64,000 bases of DNA from Sipunculus nudus (GCA_026874595.1 CM049317.1:31546901-31610900); one strand, 5' to 3'. Positions 11,451 to 24,570 are shown, counted from the first letter of the stretch. Made by a program: numbers and translations. Notes: generated from the letters alone by a model not told the origin.

Positions 11451-12120
11451 TTTCCTTCCCTGTCAGTGATGGTCCTGTTGTGAATCAAATTAATCGAGGT
11501 TGAGTTGTGAATGAAAGGATTTACAATCCGGCAGTCACCAATGTATGCTCACTTATCTTTGTAATTTAAACCAAATATAGGAAATCTTTAGAATTGTATG
11601 GTCTCTTTAAAGGATGGACAAAAAGAACTCATAAAAACCATTACAATGCAGGCATCAAAGAAAGTGTTTACTTTACAGTAAGTATGTATTAATCTTAATA
11701 ATTAATAATTAATATCAAATAATATGTAATAAGAAATAAATATTTAAAAAAAAAATCATTCACCTTTCTTAATCACAGTAGCTTCAATTGAATTTCATAA
11801 GTTATAACTCATTTTAAATAAATCAAATGGGAAGAATGAAGAATCCAGTTTGACGGACCAAACAATTTTAATTTATATTGCCGAGCCGTTATATTGCAGT
11901 TTACATATGCTTGATATAACCCTGGCCGGGTTAAAGTATTCGCAAAGATACAATAAAGAAACTTTCATTATACTATTCTTCACGCCGTGGGGCGGTCACC
12001 CTTCGGTAATCATTCCACACAAACGGCAGATATGAACTGAACAATTATTAATGAATGACACAGACTGCGCAAAATATAAAGCATCTTATTAATCACTATA
12101 ATCAGGGAGATAGCTCTGAA
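11451..12120. other. Unassigned AT-rich DNA
   Basis: No feature recognised. The stretch near 11690-11750 is simple AT-rich sequence. Confidence 0.5.
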
Positions 12121-12129
12121 GAGAACAAC

Positions 12130-12350
12130 GTATCTATGCTGTGTACTTTGGTAATGATAACACATATGTATCATTCATAACCGGGGTGCACATATGTATC
12201 ATTCATAACCGGGGTGTTCCATGAAAGACAAAATTAAAGCTTTGTTGTATTTTACTTTAAGCTATAATTCATAATGTGATGAGTGAATCCGAAGTTTAGA
12301 ATAAAAAAATATGATATGATTTCAATTTAAACACTTCTCAATCACAGAGG
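12130..12350 (+). repeat. Dispersed repeat R4, copy 1
   Basis: The run CTGTGTACTTTGGTAATG, then ACACATATGTATCAT, a GTTCCATGAAAGA word and AATGTGATGAGTGA recurs in the same order at 34555-34740 (ACTCTGGTAATGTTTACACA, CCATGGAAGATG, GACGTGATGAGGGA). The first words recur at 18425-18490. The family is unknown. Confidence 0.55.
12161..12216. repeat. Perfect 28-base tandem duplication
   Basis: A 28-base unit starting CACATATGTATC and ending AACCGGGGTG occurs at 12161-12188 and again, without a mismatch, at 12189-12216. It sits inside dispersed repeat R4. The other copies of R4 have only one unit, so the duplication looks recent. Confidence 0.95.
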
Positions 12351-13249
12351 CCAGCATTTAATTGAAAAGCAGTGGCACTGATATACCATTACCCTAAACT
12401 TGAACTTTCTACTCTCCCCTAACGGTTTCATAATGTCGAGAAATAACTATAAGATTCTTGAACATATTCCTTGCTGTAAATAAAAAGTTGACGAATACGC
12501 AGACAGAGAATTTTGAAAACAATTGTTGCACATTCACCGGCAGTATTTCGTTGCTGATATTTGAAAAATCACATTCTGCTTCTGAAGTGGAATGAATTAA
12601 TAGAAGAGTTTGGGAAGTCGACGTACATTTTCATCATTTATTAACTCAAATGTCGAAGAGTATCAACAAGAACTAAAAAAATAAAATCTCAATAAAGCTC
12701 ACCTCAATATTAGTGAAAGGAAACAACTTCTATTTGCGATTATTAAATTCACATGGTAACTCTAAATCATGATAGACCAAGTGAATAATCACTTCGGATG
12801 GGTGTAGAAAAGTCACAACGGCATGTCAAAGCAGAATTAGTCCTTTGCTCGTTTTAACGCACTCAAATGTATTAGGATAACAAGATATTTTTTTGCTATA
12901 GGAAATGTATGCCAGACAAATGTTTCTTTGGACTTTCTAAACATAGAAATCAAATATATATCTGAATTGGATTAGCTAAAACGCAACCATAAACCGAAGC
13001 ATTGCCTGTTGGTAAGAAAAATTCGAGATATATTTATACATCAGTTAGGTTTTTGATACACTGTCTACAACCGCCTCATCAGTAGTCTGAAGTGGCAGGG
13101 CCATCAGTAGGAGAACACCACACGAGGTAAATCTGAAGCCTCTCCTGGTATAATTTAAACGCTACATATGTAGATATTGAATACCAGCACTCTATCATTA
13201 TTACTCTCATAACTAGCTACCATGAGATGATAAACTCTTTAAAAATCAA
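12351..13249. other. Unassigned DNA
   Basis: No gene, RNA or clear repeat recognised. Confidence 0.5.
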
Positions 13250-13880
13250 AGATGTACATCTGCATTGAACACATAAATCGTTTTCGGTTTAATTAAATCC
13301 GAGCATATGGAGGATTATATATTATGCTTGATACCTGATATTGCAGATAAAGATATACATTTTACAATTTTAGTAAATATATACCATTCACAAAGAGAAC
13401 ATATGGATTACGGCTGCTGCTGAATGATATTCTAGATATATATCGACTGGTTGCCGATACAGATCACATGTCGTACAGTGTTTGAGACATGCATTTATAG
13501 ATATGGTATATCTCAGTGGTTATACTTGTGGCTGTTTACAAAACATTCACTCATTGAGGAAAAGAGTATTTGCTGGGTAATTTATTTTAATTTATCGCCT
13601 TTATTTACACGTTGGTCCAGATGAAATGAGTATTTGATGTGACTTAGTTTGGCCCACGCTTAGGTAGATGTGTGCAAACAGCTAGTGCCAGTTTTGTGTT
13701 TTTCTGGTGAACATCCTTTTTGAAAGTTTAGAGATTATTCTTTAGCCGTTAATGTCAGGGACTTCTTCAATAAATTTGCAAAAACATATTTGAAATAAAA
13801 TGTCCAGGATTATGCTGTTATTTTGTTTATGATGGTAAAATTATATGTCTAAGAAAATGGCTTTATGATGTCCTGGAGTT
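13250..13880 (+). repeat. Diverged direct repeat R9, left copy
   Basis: Several phrases recur in the same order at 17440-18100: GGATTATATATTATGCTTGA with TACCTGATA, then TACATTTTACAATTTTAGTA, GTTTTTCTGGTGAACATCCT, GCTAATGTCAGGGACT-like, AAAATGTCCAGGATTATG and TGTCTAAGAAAATGGC. Divergence and indels are heavy. The two copies flank the gypsy relic in direct orientation. They could be its worn LTRs or copies of an unrelated repeat. Confidence 0.65.
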
Positions 13881-14214
13881 TTACTTTATTACAATATTTT
13901 CCAAATAAATTCTATAATTAACAATATGTTTATTTTATTTAGATTAAAGCAGTCCCCTATCATAATTTAAAAAAAGTAACAGAAACTGAAACCAAACCAG
14001 GTGAAGCAGCGCGCCATTTTTTTAGCACAATGGGGGGGGGGTGGGATTTATGGACTTATCAGGAATTTTCTCTCACCGGAGAAGCCTGATAGAAGAACTA
14101 TTTTTTTTCAACTGACTGTACCGGTAAAGCAGCACCCCGGGGCATCAGTGATTATGGAAGGGTACAAGTTAAACTCCAGGTACTGAAAACCGGGAGAAAT
14201 TGTTGCTGTTTTGC

Positions 14215-16190
14215 AGTAGAATTTAGGCGAATCACTGAGGACCGACAATATGGCGACGCCCTGGAAGACATGCTTCGTGACAGGTTTGTGGTTGGGGCGA
14301 GGGATGATGAAACAAGTGTTAGTACTGGTAATGTCCATAACCTTCACAACTTGTAACAAACCATGTAAATGTGGAACCGTATCACATAGAAGCCAGAGAA
14401 ACAAGACGTGTTCGAGATGTGGAGCCTTACATGATTTAAGGAAATGTAAATTTAGGGAGGCTGAATGTTGTAACTGAAGTGCTTGTGGTCATATAAAACC
14501 ATGTGTAGAAAACCCAGGAAAGCCTCCAACCGTGCTAAAGGCGGAGTTAGTAGAGCTCAAGCAATTAACTTGAAAACACAATAGACAGTGTCTAATATGT
14601 CTATCAAACAAGATGATATGGAAACTATGTTCCATGTGGGAAATAAAACCGGTGTAAACAGTGGCATACGGGTGAATGTGGAGATGCACAACATTGATCA
14701 AGATATGAAAGTTGATTCAGGGGCTGCGGTGTCTGTAATTAGCGCAGAAACTTTCCATAAATTGAACTTACAATACTGCAATACTGAAGACCTATACTGA
14801 GGAAACTATACCAGTTATGGGTGAGATACATGTCCAAGTTTATAAGGAGAATCAAAGTAATCGTTTGACTTTATTGGTAATAAACAGTTCGGGACCAAGT
14901 CTGATTGGTAGAAACTGGTTTAAACATATTAAGCTTAACTGGCCTGACATATTCTGTGACAGTGTCTTAAAGTAATCAGTAAGTTCATGACCTAGTTTCG
15001 AAACTCAGATGTGTTCAAGGCAGAACTTGGCTGTTATAAAATCGCCGAGTCGCCGAGGTTTCATAAGCTGCGTGTTGTTCCTTTCTCCTTGAAGGCTAAA
15101 GTTGCCTATTAATTAGATCGGCTAGAATCTGAGGGTGTAATTTAACCAGTGTGATACTCAGAATGGGCTTGTCTCATAGCTCCGCTGTTGAAACCTAATA
15201 ACACTGTAAGAATATGCGGAGATTATCGTCTCGCAGTAAATCTAGTTGCTAAAAACAGAGAATTATCCAATACCGCGAATAGGAGAGCTTTATAGCAAGT
15301 TAGCAGGAGGGTAACCTTTACTAAACTGGATATGAGCCAGGCATATTTACAGATCCCACTGGATGAGGACTCAAAGAAATTAGTCACTATCAATACACAA
15401 AAGGGACTGTATCAAGATTACCCTTCGGAGTTTCAAGTAGGTGATATTCCAGGTTTGTGTTGTCAATTTAGATGACACTTTGTGTACTCGGAAAACAGAA
15501 CAGGGCGGTTTTAACTCACAAAACTGTCGTCTAGAGATAAGAGCCAGGACTAAGACTTCGTCCGTAAAAATGTGTTTTCCAAGTTCTTTAAGTGTGTTAT
15601 CTGGGTTACAAAATTGACAAGGAAGGTTTACACCCCTTGCAAGAAAAGGTTAGAGCAGATCAAGAAGTCCAGAGTCCTGCCAATATCACTGAGTTAAAAT
15701 CTGAGAATACTGAACTATTATGTAAGATTTCTTCCTAACCTAGCATCGGTATTAGAAAATTGCACAGACTGCTAAGAAAAGGGTGAGCAGTGGAATGGAA
15801 TTGGACATGTTTTAAGAACAAGCGTCCAAGACTTCAAAATTGATGTTGAACGCTGAGAAGGTCTTGGTGCATTATGATCCAAACGAAGAACTAATACTTG
15901 CCTGTGATATATCACCACATGGTGTTGGCGCAGTTCTGTTGCATCCGACCAGTGATAGCAAGGATCAACCAATTGCATTTGCTTCCAGAACTTTATCCAG
16001 TTTAGAAAAAGGTTATTTGGTATTTGGAACAAAGAAATTTTACGAGTATTTGAGTGGGAGAAAATTTACCATTTTGACTGATCACATACCTCTTACAAGG
16101 TATTAGTTAGTTAAAGAAACCAAAGTAGTACCAACTATGGCCTATGTTAGAATACAGAGATGGCCATCGTTAAACATGATATCAACATGA
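14215..16190 (+). pseudogene. Ty3/gypsy retrotransposon relic: gag, protease, RT, RNase H
   Basis: The order of domains fits a Ty3/gypsy element of invertebrates. Gag capsid C-terminus: LEDMLRDRFVVGARDDE near 14255-14310. Zinc knuckle: CSRCGALHDLRKC at about 14410-14450, with a stop before its last Cys and GHIKPC. Aspartic protease: DSGAAVSVIS from 14713. RT: LDRLESEGV, YSEWA and VRICGDY at about 15110-15230, [15 protein letters not shown] near 15322, and NLDD in place of the usual YLDD near 15465. RNase H: LACDISPHGVGAVL near 15900 and ASRTLSSLEK. The connection ends with RIQRW near 16155. Several in-frame stops and frame changes break it throughout, and no integrase is seen. In a live element these domains would cut the polyprotein and copy RNA to DNA; this copy is dead. 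Confidence 0.9.
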
Positions 16191-16799
16191 AAATAAAAAC
16201 ACAGAGAAAGGTGATCTGAATAAACTTGTTAAACTAATATCTAGACAAACAACTATCTGTTAACTAAATGAAAATATGTGTTTAGCCTGTAGATTCGTAG
16301 TATGTCTTTAATACAGTATCCTATCGAAAGAAGGTGTTTCAGGGATAGGGGTAAGACTTCGCCAAGCGGTTAAGAGATTGACCGTAGTGATGATAAGGTG
16401 AATAATGGTAACACAGATTAGTGGTCAATGGGAATAATGCCTGTTAAGAAATTACAAAGCATCAAACCAATGTCGTGATTACACGGGAAAGAAATTCTTG
16501 TTTGGATGATATTTATGAAAAAACATTAAAGCATGCCTGAATTTTGGCAAAATGGAGGTATTAGATCATTTTGATATATATCAGGTACTATTTTCATTTC
16601 ATATTAAAAGCTATATCAAACACCTTGAATGTATGACCTCTTACTGTTGTTTAATACTCACGAGATTAGTTCAGCATTTTTAATAAAGAAGTCTATAAGA
16701 CCTACGAGCTCTATGAGTCATTGACACAATTGGTGGGGTACTAAATCGATAAATCATATGAAAGGGTGGTTTTATTGGGGAATGGTGGGTATAAAGCTT
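16191..16799. other. Unassigned DNA after the gypsy relic
   Basis: The integrase domain expected here in an intact element is not visible. A short CGCCAAGCGGTTAAGAG at about 16359-16375 looks like a tRNA A box, but no B box follows. Confidence 0.45.
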
Positions 16800-16960
16800 T
16801 CGAGTAAGTCTATTTGCACAGCTGGTCGACCACATGATAGCTTTATCCTGTCATATTGCACGCCGTGTAGCTCGTTCCACTAGGATGTTACTGTCATTGC
16901 ACTAGGGGATGTAAATTGGATACATCCAATTTATTAAATATGCTCCCGAGCTTCACTCAC
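16800..16960 (+). repeat. Dispersed repeat R3, copy 1
   Basis: It shares phrases with 35840-36010 and 40740-40925: a run ending TTATCCTGTCA, GCACGCCGTGTAGCTCGTTC and CGAGCTTCACTCACGA. Relatives lie at the 35.9, 40.8 and 53.4 kb copies. The family is unknown and no coding content is seen. Confidence 0.5.
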
Positions 16961-17439
16961 GATAATTTCAATCGATCTGTTGCATCCCTAGCACTGCAAT
17001 GGTCACACATAATGTACTCCTGGATTCTCGTCAGCATACAGAACAGTACATCAATACATGCCATGATAGTCATGCCATAAGACTGTCAGTTCAACCCACT
17101 TGATATCCCTGAATGAATAAAATATTATTCTCATTTAAAATTTTGAACTTTTATAAGATTTATTATTTACCGGTAGCAACAATACCCGGTAAAACCAAAC
17201 AACCCTTCTGAAAGTATCAATAATGTAGGACACGCAACGCAATATAACAATTGGGCATCTAGTCAATGTGTTAAGTTACGAAGTGGTTTTCATTCTCGGG
17301 TGAATTAAGTCAAAATATGTTTTGTTGTAGGTAATATAATTATTATGACAAATATATGGAATAACTGGTATAGTTCTCTCTATACGTGTTTCTGCTTTGA
17401 CGATGACGTGTCACTTTATCCTCCCAAAGAAGTCTTTAT
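16961..17439. other. Unassigned DNA
   Basis: No recognisable feature between repeat R3 and the right copy of R9. Confidence 0.45.
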
Positions 17440-18100
17440 GTACTATTTATTCAGTTATTATTTGTGCATTGAATCAAAATACCATTTTAACTCAAATTTA
17501 TGCTAAGCATATAGCGGATTATATATTTTGCTTGATACCTGTAGAAAAAAATACATTTTACATTTTTAGTAGAATATATGTTATCCTCATAGATAATGAG
17601 TCTTTATACAATTGCGTAAAAACATATGTTGGAAACAAATTCAGGGTTTCTTCAACTTTTTTATATACATAGTTTATCTAACTGACAGGAAGACAGTATT
17701 TGCCGGCCAATTGATTTGTTATACTTCGTCTTTATCTACATTTCGAATTATATTAAACATACTTTGTTGTGGAGGGCGTGTTATCTGTTTGGCGCCTGCT
17801 CATGTATATTGATGTAAACAACTGATACCTGTATTGTGTTTCTGGGGAACATCCTTGCAGCATAAATGGTGCAATTTTTGCTTACATATCCAGGTGTCAT
17901 ATCTAGTCATGTTTCCACGAATAGGTAGTCATTGTTCCAACAACGTATTTGAGATTGATTTTTATTTAGACGCTAATGTCAGAGACTAATTCATATTGTT
18001 GAATATAATACTTGAGAAAAAATGTCAACGACCATATTATTATTTTGTTAATGAATATAAAGTGACAAGTCTAATAAAATAGCTACTTTTTCATGATGCC
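17440..18100 (+). repeat. Diverged direct repeat R9, right copy
   Basis: Counterpart of 13250-13880 in the same orientation, about 4.2 kb downstream. Shared words include GGATTATATATTTTGCTTGA, GTGTTTCTGGGGAACATCCT, GCTAATGTCAGAGACTAAT and AAAAATGTCAACGACCAT. The open frames at 17397-17672 and 17612-17812 are not matched by open frames in the other copy, so they are not called genes. Confidence 0.65.
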
Positions 18101-18839
18101 TTCAAAATGACATCCCTATTTATAAGAAGTTTTGTTTTATTTTGGTTCCATCCAGTATTAAAAAAAACAGGATGAGATGTACCGGAAATTTGACAATGCA
18201 GTGTATAATAAAATACATTCTGAGTAAGTCCAGCCTTATATCTCGATGCATTTGTTCGTAAGCCTTTCATCATACCTACCTACATGCTGGGTTGTGGAGA
18301 CCCTTCCGACACAATCGTGGTATCACTCAAGAACTTTTCAATGAAACCAAACAAGAATCCTTGCAGACACTGACAGAATGAGAGGTAAATAGGTAGGTTC
18401 CGTTATCAGCAGATAACATATTTACCGATTGCTGTATACTTTGGTAAAGTTTGCACACATGTATCACCGATAGATTGTGTGGTGATACGATGTTTGACTA
18501 CATATTGGTTCCATTTTTTGCAGATTGCACTATGGACTCATTATGTTTTAAATTTAATTTAAAAAATATATTGTCAACTGGATTTCCACCGAAATTGCTC
18601 ATAATCAGAGAGTTTTATTAATCTGATCTGATAAGTAACTTTCTGCTACTTACCTCCTCCAAAACATTGTATTGCAAATTCTTTCCAAATTTCATGCAGA
18701 ATATGGACAATTTGACAATTGATTTAATTAAGCAAAAACAAAATCAATATCTGACAAATGTGTGCGCCGATATCTTGTAGAGTTCTATTTTAATTTGGCA
18801 AAAATTTTTATCATTTACCTATTTCGAGATTAAAATAAT
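18101..18839. other. Mostly unassigned; short R4 trace
   Basis: At 18425-18490 the words TGCTGTATACTTTGGTAAAG and ACACATGTATCA match the start of dispersed repeat R4. Nothing else was recognised. Confidence 0.4.
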
Positions 18840-18844
18840 AAAAA

Positions 18845-19046
18845 ATCTAGTTGTTTAAAGGTTATGCATATGCATAACTTTGTGACTGGTGGTGTACAGA
18901 AACAATCAGACGCAATCCATAAAAAAAGCATTAGATAAAGCTGACTTCATATATAACTGACAAAATGACCAAAATTGCACGAACATGTCAGTTGTTGGCA
19001 GTTGTTAAGTGTAAATTTTATAACAGTATTTGAATATATTTCAGCA
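18845..19046 (+). repeat. Tandem pair, unit 1, with perfect palindrome
   Basis: This unit of about 200 bases recurs at 19101-19302, offset by 255-256 bases, with only a few differences. It contains the perfect 18-base palindrome GTTATGCATATGCATAAC at 18861-18878. It ends in TTTGAATATATTTCAGCAAA. Confidence 0.9.
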
Positions 19047-19100
19047 AAAACAAAAGAATAGGTGTCAGAGTAGCTAACTGCCGGAATCCTTTAATATAAA

Positions 19101-19302
19101 ATCTAATTTTTTGAAGGTTATGCATACGCATAACTTTGTAACTGGCGGTTTACAGTAACAATCAGACGCAATCCATAAAAAAGCGTCAGATGACGCTTAC
19201 TACATATATAACTGACAAAATGACCAAAATTGCACGAACATGTAAGTTGTTGGCAGTTGTTATGTGTAAATTTTGTAACAGTATTTGAATATATTTCAGC
19301 AA
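19101..19302 (+). repeat. Tandem pair, unit 2, with second hairpin
   Basis: Second copy of the unit at 18845-19046. Its palindrome is GTTATGCATACGCATAAC, with one mismatch. It also carries AAGCGTCA-GA-TGACGCTT near 19182, a perfect 8-base inverted repeat that is lost or not yet present in unit 1, where the matching stretch is AAGCATTAGATAAAGCT. Confidence 0.9.
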
Positions 19303-21879
19303 ATAATGGTAAAGTATGCTTAGCAATAGGGACAGAAAGGGTATGGTAAATATACTGGCTTGAAAATTAAATATAACAGACTAATCATAGAGATATGTAA
19401 TTATATAATATAAAAAACTTTGTTAATGGATAATTTCCAATACAGGCAATCAACCATGATATTTTTTAGTACTTGTAATTGCATACCATTTGCAGAAATT
19501 TGATATACAAAAACCTTCTATTGACTTGGTTAAATTACAAGGGATGAAATGTATTTCAATTAGTTATTTAATTATCACACTGTATTTTTACCTGGTACAG
19601 GCTTTGAATTCGTTATCCTGTTTTATAATGTAACGGTTAGGCTGAATAAATTTTGTGTCAAACACACACATGGTATACCTGTTTAAAACGGATATTTTCT
19701 TTGTTTTTTAAATACATTTTAGGCAAACTGTTTAATCAGGCATTGAATAAATTAATTTTGGCACTTCACCAAAATGATTGACTTAGTTGAATAAAATAGC
19801 TTAAATTTTAAGGGGATTTCTGCTTTAGTTTATGCTTTGCTGACGTAAAAATGGATGTTATCCTCAGGTTCGAAGCATCGGCACCAATTATAACTACATA
19901 TGTTTTAAAAAAGTGGCACTATCTGAAAAACTATTAGTGTTAATAGAGGTCCTACAAAGAGGGAACGTAGGCCATACTATTGCTATAGTTTACAGCCTAC
20001 CTTTAACATAACAATCGAAATGTTTTGAGTTTATAAGAATAAAATGAATAAATGGCTAGATTGAATATGCATACTCAATCGTGACCGTGTAAGCTTTGGG
20101 TAGTTTTGTTTATTTTCATTTCTTTGATATTGGAATACCAGCTGTTTAATAAGCCATCTTAACACTGTCGTCAAGGTTAACTTCTGATTAATCTCGGCAC
20201 TTTACCCTTACAAGATGACCTATATCACATATTACCTGTGATTGCATCGTTTTTGAACGCTTTTGTCACCAGAATTTTAATCCATAATACAAAGCCACAA
20301 ATTGCCTGATGGAAGGAATTTATACAGCCCATAGGAGAACCGACCGAATAAATAATAAGATCTATATTAGCACATATAAACTGTATGTAGCACATTTAAA
20401 ACTGTTAACTATATATTCAAACTATGTTAGAAGATAAAAATGGTACTTTTGCTGCCTTTATCTATCAAACATATAGTACCAAGAACGACAATGTTTATTT
20501 TTTACTCAGGTCCTTTTAAGATTCATATACTTCCTCAAAAGGTGTGTAAACAGGTTTCCTGGCCAAGTTGCAGAGACTAATACGGGGCAAAGACAAATAC
20601 ACGTGCCACCCGTATAGCGTCAAAACCCCAATACTTACGACATTGGCTTTATATTCTAAAGATTATATTATGATTTGACAAAGCAGATACATACACCTAT
20701 GGGCACCAAACATCCCAAGCCAATGCAAACAGACTTTCAGTTGTTTCCGCAAGTCTGTCAAGCATATTATTCTTAATCTTTTTATTATTACTATCTTAAT
20801 TATTTTAGTATATTATTGATTTTTTTTTTAATTTGACGGGTACGACATCATCATTTCTGGAGGCGTCATGACAATATGATAGATACAACGATTGCATATC
20901 GAAGCTATGTTAAATACATGACTAATATGGGCATTCTAGCTAAGGTTTGGAGGCTCCGACGACAAATTTTAGTCTGTTAACGGAATCTATATCAGTTTAA
21001 AGAAGTATTGGCAACATGTTGTCCTATAAAATGGTATAGAGATCAGCATGCATTGAAACCATACATGTCCGGGTAACTGCTCAGATTTCCCAGTGTTGAC
21101 CAAACTGAAAAGCCCTCGCATTGACAGAAAGAGTTCTTTCTTTAACGTTTGAATCTAAAACCTTCACTTAGATTTATCACTGAAATAAAAAAGTCTGGGT
21201 TTGTCAACCTATAATTCAACATAATGCCAAGAGATATTCTGATCACGATCTGAATAAAAGAAATATTTGCATGTTCTGTCAAAGTCTATGGTAATATATT
21301 ATAATTGAATATAAAATCGCAAACAGTGACGTCAATGTTTTATGGATTGAAGGCAAAATGTAATACTGTTTCCTACAGAAAGCGCAGAGCTGAGTAGAAT
21401 TTGAAAGCCAATTGAGAGCTTACACAGGACACCATGATAGCGGACTAAGGTTAATCTTGCTCTATAGATGTAGCTTTATAGGGCTCCAAGTGTCGTGACT
21501 ATGTCAAGACAACAGTCGGGTTATGCATCATGGAACTTTGCTGAAACGAAATTCAGGATGGATTGAAAGCTAATGTCTTTCATGCACCTGGCAAAACCGA
21601 TGGGCGGAGTAATCATTAGTTAACATTTGTCAATTCTGTACCCATCCCAAGTTCAAATCTTCGTAATAACTACTGCAACTGATAAAGAACAGGCCAGGGT
21701 TCTTTTAATATAAGTAATTTTTAATTAACGTAAAATCAAAATATGTGAAAAAAGTTTTTTTTTATAAATAAAGAAGACATGTTTTTTTCACAGAAGACTT
21801 TCTCTTCTTCAGTATCTTTATCTGTGCCAATACTATCATTTTATTTTCCCTTTTTATGCCCACCTTACAAATCTCTGCA
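19303..21879. other. Unassigned AT-rich DNA
   Basis: No gene, RNA gene or mobile element recognised over about 2.6 kb. Even short open frames are rare. Confidence 0.5.
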
Positions 21880-22060
21880 CAGAATAATCCAGGTAACAGT
21901 AAGGAATCTACCTCCAATTGGGAACGAGTGCTAGACTGTTACATCCTGTATAACTGATCTTTGGTAATAGCGATAGCGGATTTGGTAAATTGTTCGATTG
22001 TATTCCTGCTCATAGGCTTACTAGAAACCATGATTAATCGGTGTGAATCCGCCGTCAGAG
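21880..22060 (+). repeat. Dispersed repeat R6, plus copy
   Basis: The words CAGAATAATCCAGGTAACAG, AAGGAATCTACCTCCAATTG, GACTGTTACATCC and GATTGTATTCCTGCTCA occur in the same order on the minus strand of 52490-52740. The family is unknown. Confidence 0.65.
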
Positions 22061-24469
22061 CCATCGTGGTTCACATGTTACTGACACTAACTAAGCCGTG
22101 CACCTTGAAAACGTTTATTGGTGTCTATTGATGGTTTCTTTGAAATAGGTTCGGTCAGCCAGCTCTTACTCGATTTTTTTCTAAAGACACAAGAGCAGTT
22201 GACGGATACATGGACCAACCAACTGACATCAAAGCTTTCAAATATACCAGGTGTCGCTATCATGAATAGAGGCCTGCTGTTGATCTCGAACCACTAGATC
22301 CTAACGGGATGGCTACCCCCAGCACTTATAATCAACAGAACTCTGCAAATATCAAGTTAACATCAATTCTTGAGGTTCTGTCAGCAGTGGGAGTCTAGTT
22401 AATGCTAGATTTTCCTGATTGAAATAGTATATTCATCGGCTAATTTTACTTGAATGTCGATATTTTAGTTTGCAAAGATGAAACTTGTTACCGATGGCCC
22501 TAGTCAAAATGTCACCACTCTAAAGTCATATCATATCATTAAATTTTATACAGTGGTGGGCTGCGCATTCATCATTATCCTGGTGTCCATGGTTGAAAAA
22601 GCAGGGGTCAGTTAGGCATTCGGAATAAAAAAATAAATTCTACAGTTTAGAGATAAGCCTAATCAAGTACAGTAAACCTGGTTTAGGTGAGGTTTCACTA
22701 TTATGGTCTTGCCGAACATTAACATTAAGTGCACTACATCACAGCTAATCAATGTAAATATAAATTACTTTCTATTAAGTTTTCGACCTGAATCTGCATA
22801 ATAAAACATAAATTGAAGACGCGATAAAAAGTGTAAAGTTTAATTATTGAAACTGAGCAAAAGGGTAACAGTAAAAAAGTAATAAATTAAAAAAAAAATA
22901 AATATCATATCTAAGTACATTAAGGTAGCAGGACAGTTCCCCCCGCATGACCTGACTTTTATCCTGGTTTTTCCTTTGCATTGAACAATCTAATACTTAA
23001 CGACCCCTCTAAGTATACATTTTCTAAAAGCGAATAAGAATGTCTAAAATCTTGCAAATATAAACTGTGTTTTGGAGGAAACGTTTTGAATTTAGAAGCT
23101 TTTTTTTAAAATTAATTTATATATAAAACCGCACAATTAAAGCAGATAGAGAATATCGCTATATATTAATAAATTTAGAAAAAACATTCCAAGGCGTTAT
23201 TTTTGGTTTGTGAGTGAAGTTTAGAAATTTTGATTTTACAGAGATTTTAAGTTTGAAATCTCACAAATCATTTCATTTTTTGCGTTTTCCTAAATTTATC
23301 CTTCCATTCGAGTTTAGGCGTTAAAAAATTGACATATTAACCACAGCATATATGGCCATTTAAGGAGAACGAGGCTGTTAGGATTGATTTATGATCACCG
23401 TTTACACTCTTTATAAGTGTTCGGGAGTTGAAAATAAAATTAAATTTCAACCATCATACAAATGTCGCATACCTATAGGCCTACTATTTACTTGAAGTCT
23501 TGATTTTTGTCGTTGAGGGAAGCAGGGAGAGGATGATTTCTAACATTCGTACACAATGCATACACATGCACACTACATATTGCGCCCGAATTTATCTTGT
23601 AACAAGATTTGTTAACTGGTAATCAATAAATGATAACTAATTAATCAACAAATAAAAGCTTCCGAGAAAGTCCCGAGGGTTCATCAGGTTCGGCCCGCAG
23701 AGACTTTAGTTCATTCAACATCTGCACTTTGCCAAGTGGCGTTCAAGATTTGCGTCGTGGGTCAATTGTATTTTTCGATATTTGTCTTGTAATATTTAGT
23801 TTTTGCGATGTTGACTGTATGAATAGACGTTGTTATTGGGCTAGGAAGTAATTTATTATGAAATGATTTTGCGTATCTTTCTATAGGCTCGGAATATAGT
23901 AGAAATAACATGATTTCATACTTAATTTTAAGTTTCAACATAATATACACGCCAAAAGACAGAAAGGCCAACAATACCTAAACAAGAGACCAACAGATCA
24001 TTCAATAGATCACATGTGTTTGAACAGTAATTACAGTTGTGGTTGCTCTCCAACGTGTATCAGTTGTGTGCTCAGCTAATTATATTAGGCTCTCAAACGT
24101 CGACCGTCAACTCTGGCCGCCCCGTGCAGGGACTTTTCCCATGCATGCATTAATTAACAACTTGTATCTGTCTATTGGTCGACTGACCCATTCGAGGGCT
24201 GGGGCACAGTGACTGGAAGCCCTATGGCAGGGCAGGAGTTAGTTTCAAAACACCCTGTCAAGTTAACTGAAAAGAAAAAAATATATTTTTCCGAAAAAAA
24301 AGCAACCGGCGACCCAAAACGTGCTCTAGTCCTTAGATCCGCCCAATATTAAATATTAAGTATACCTTTTATTGCATAAAATAATCACCTTTTATGAGGT
24401 TAAATTTAGGAATTTAACCAGTCTTGCTACGTTGTTACAATATGTACCATAAATGTTGTCCAGTAACTT
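22061..24469. other. Unassigned DNA
   Basis: No recognisable gene or element over 2.4 kb. The minus-strand frame at 23762-23974 is AT-rich and has no motif. Confidence 0.5.
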
Positions 24470-24570
24470 ACTTGACATAGCATAACCGTTAAGCACAGAT
24501 CAAGCATATTCATTCTATATGGACACGTCTCTGATAAAGTCTATTTCCTGGAAACTGTACATTTCTTAAT
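24470..24570 (-). repeat. Dispersed repeat R7, minus copy
   Basis: On the minus strand it reads ACAGTTTCCAGGAAATAGAC, TTTATCAGAGACGTGT and GCTTGATCTGTGCTTAA. It matches the plus strand at 50995-51070 nearly word for word. The family is unknown. Confidence 0.7.

Noticed and set aside
14489-14701. Minus-strand frames across the gypsy relic (also 14108-14404 and 15772-16032)
   Set aside because: They are antisense shadows of gag, protease and RNase H.
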